In this document: piece by piece, positions 63,545 to 64,000 of the stretch
Numbering within the stretch: position 1 is the first letter of the stretch
Layout of the letters: each line of letters opens with the position of its first letter
Assembly: GCA_033782935.1 (NCBI GenBank)
Contig: JAWQEG010002492.1
Location: 62,001-126,000, forward strand
Direction of reading: 5' to 3'
DNA length: 64,000 bases
Origin: Petrolisthes cinctipes
Taxonomy: Eukaryota; Arthropoda; Malacostraca; Decapoda; Porcellanidae
Position numbers and translations under genes: made by a program
Notes under the pieces: model-generated
Told to the model about the DNA's origin: nothing
Databases searched by the model: none
Seen by the model: only the letters and a program-made list of their open reading frames with translations

Positions 63545-64000
63545 ATTTAATCTCCCTCGTTACCCCAGCCAGTCCCTCTCCTCTGTCGTCTGTCCCCCTC
63601 CCCTCCACCTTCTCCCTCTCTTCCCCTCCCCTCCACCTTCTCCCTCTCTTCCACCTTCTCCCTCTCCCCTTTTCTCTCTTCCCCTCTTCTTTTCTCCCCC
63701 TCCCCACCTCTCCCCACCTTCTCCCTCTCCCCTTTTCTCTCTTCCCCTCTTCTTTTCTCCCCCTCCCCACCTCTCCCCACCTTCTCCCTCCCCTCTCTTC
63801 CCCCCTTCTTTTCTCCCCCTCCCCACCTCTCCCCACCTTCTCCCCTTCTTTTCTCCCCCTCCCCACCTCTCCCCACCTTCTCCCTCTCCCCTTTTCTCTC
63901 TTCCCCTCTTCTTTTCTCCCCCTCCCCACCTCTCCCCACCTTCTCCCTCTCCCCTTTTCTCCTCCCCTCTCTCTCCCTCTCCATTTCTCCCCATCCCCAC
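63545..64000. repeat. CT-rich tandem repeat to window end
   Basis: Units built from CTCCCCACCTTCTCCCTC and CCCCTTTTCTCTCTTCCCC; the long Gly/Glu/Arg ORFs on minus are artefacts. Confidence 0.95.

Overview
This window looks like nuclear DNA of an arthropod, most likely a decapod crustacean. The inference rests on GT-AG introns, long microsatellites, a DIRS1-like retrotransposon, an intron-bearing Tc1-like transposon and very dense small inverted-repeat transposons. No bacterial operons, rRNA, tRNA genes or CRISPR arrays were seen.

Layout. 1-3.7 kb: remains of a Gypsy-like LTR element (minus strand) beside a 5'-truncated RT/RNase H non-LTR element. 3.8-15.25 kb: a complete BEL/Pao LTR retrotransposon with 705-bp LTRs, AGCGT target duplications and a tRNA-Tyr-type primer site. 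It carries an extra, intact SGNH-hydrolase ORF upstream of gag, and a 3.8-kb Tc1-like transposon sits exactly inside its Gag zinc-knuckle region. 15.4-24.1 kb and 36.7-47.5 kb: two copies of one segmental duplication that differ by clean mobile-element presence/absence (a TIR element with satellite arrays and a 1.9-kb LTR-like insert in copy A; a hAT-like element and a 4.7-kb CR1/L2-like retrotransposon in copy B). 29.2-36.1 kb: a decayed DIRS-like tyrosine-recombinase retrotransposon with inverted terminal repeats and an internal complementary region. 53-64 kb: no gene recognised; MITEs, minisatellites and low-complexity tracts.

Host genes. All three recognisable host genes lie on the minus strand and are paralogs: X (52.79-48.92 kb, six exons), Y (37.86-25.30 kb, six exons) and Z (first two exons at 18.56-17.89 kb). 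Each complete model has a signal-peptide exon, a PAN/Apple-like cysteine exon and four exons forming a discoidin/F-type-lectin-like domain. Exon sizes and phases match almost perfectly between X and Y. This is a tandem family of small secreted lectin-like proteins, assembled here by reading splice sites and matching paralogous exons.

The most unusual points are the SGNH ORF in the BEL element, the CR1/L2-like element whose ORFs share one frame separated by UAG codons, the lectin-like gene cluster, and a superfamily of TTAA-flanked hairpin MITEs sharing a core motif and often fused end to end through one TTAA.
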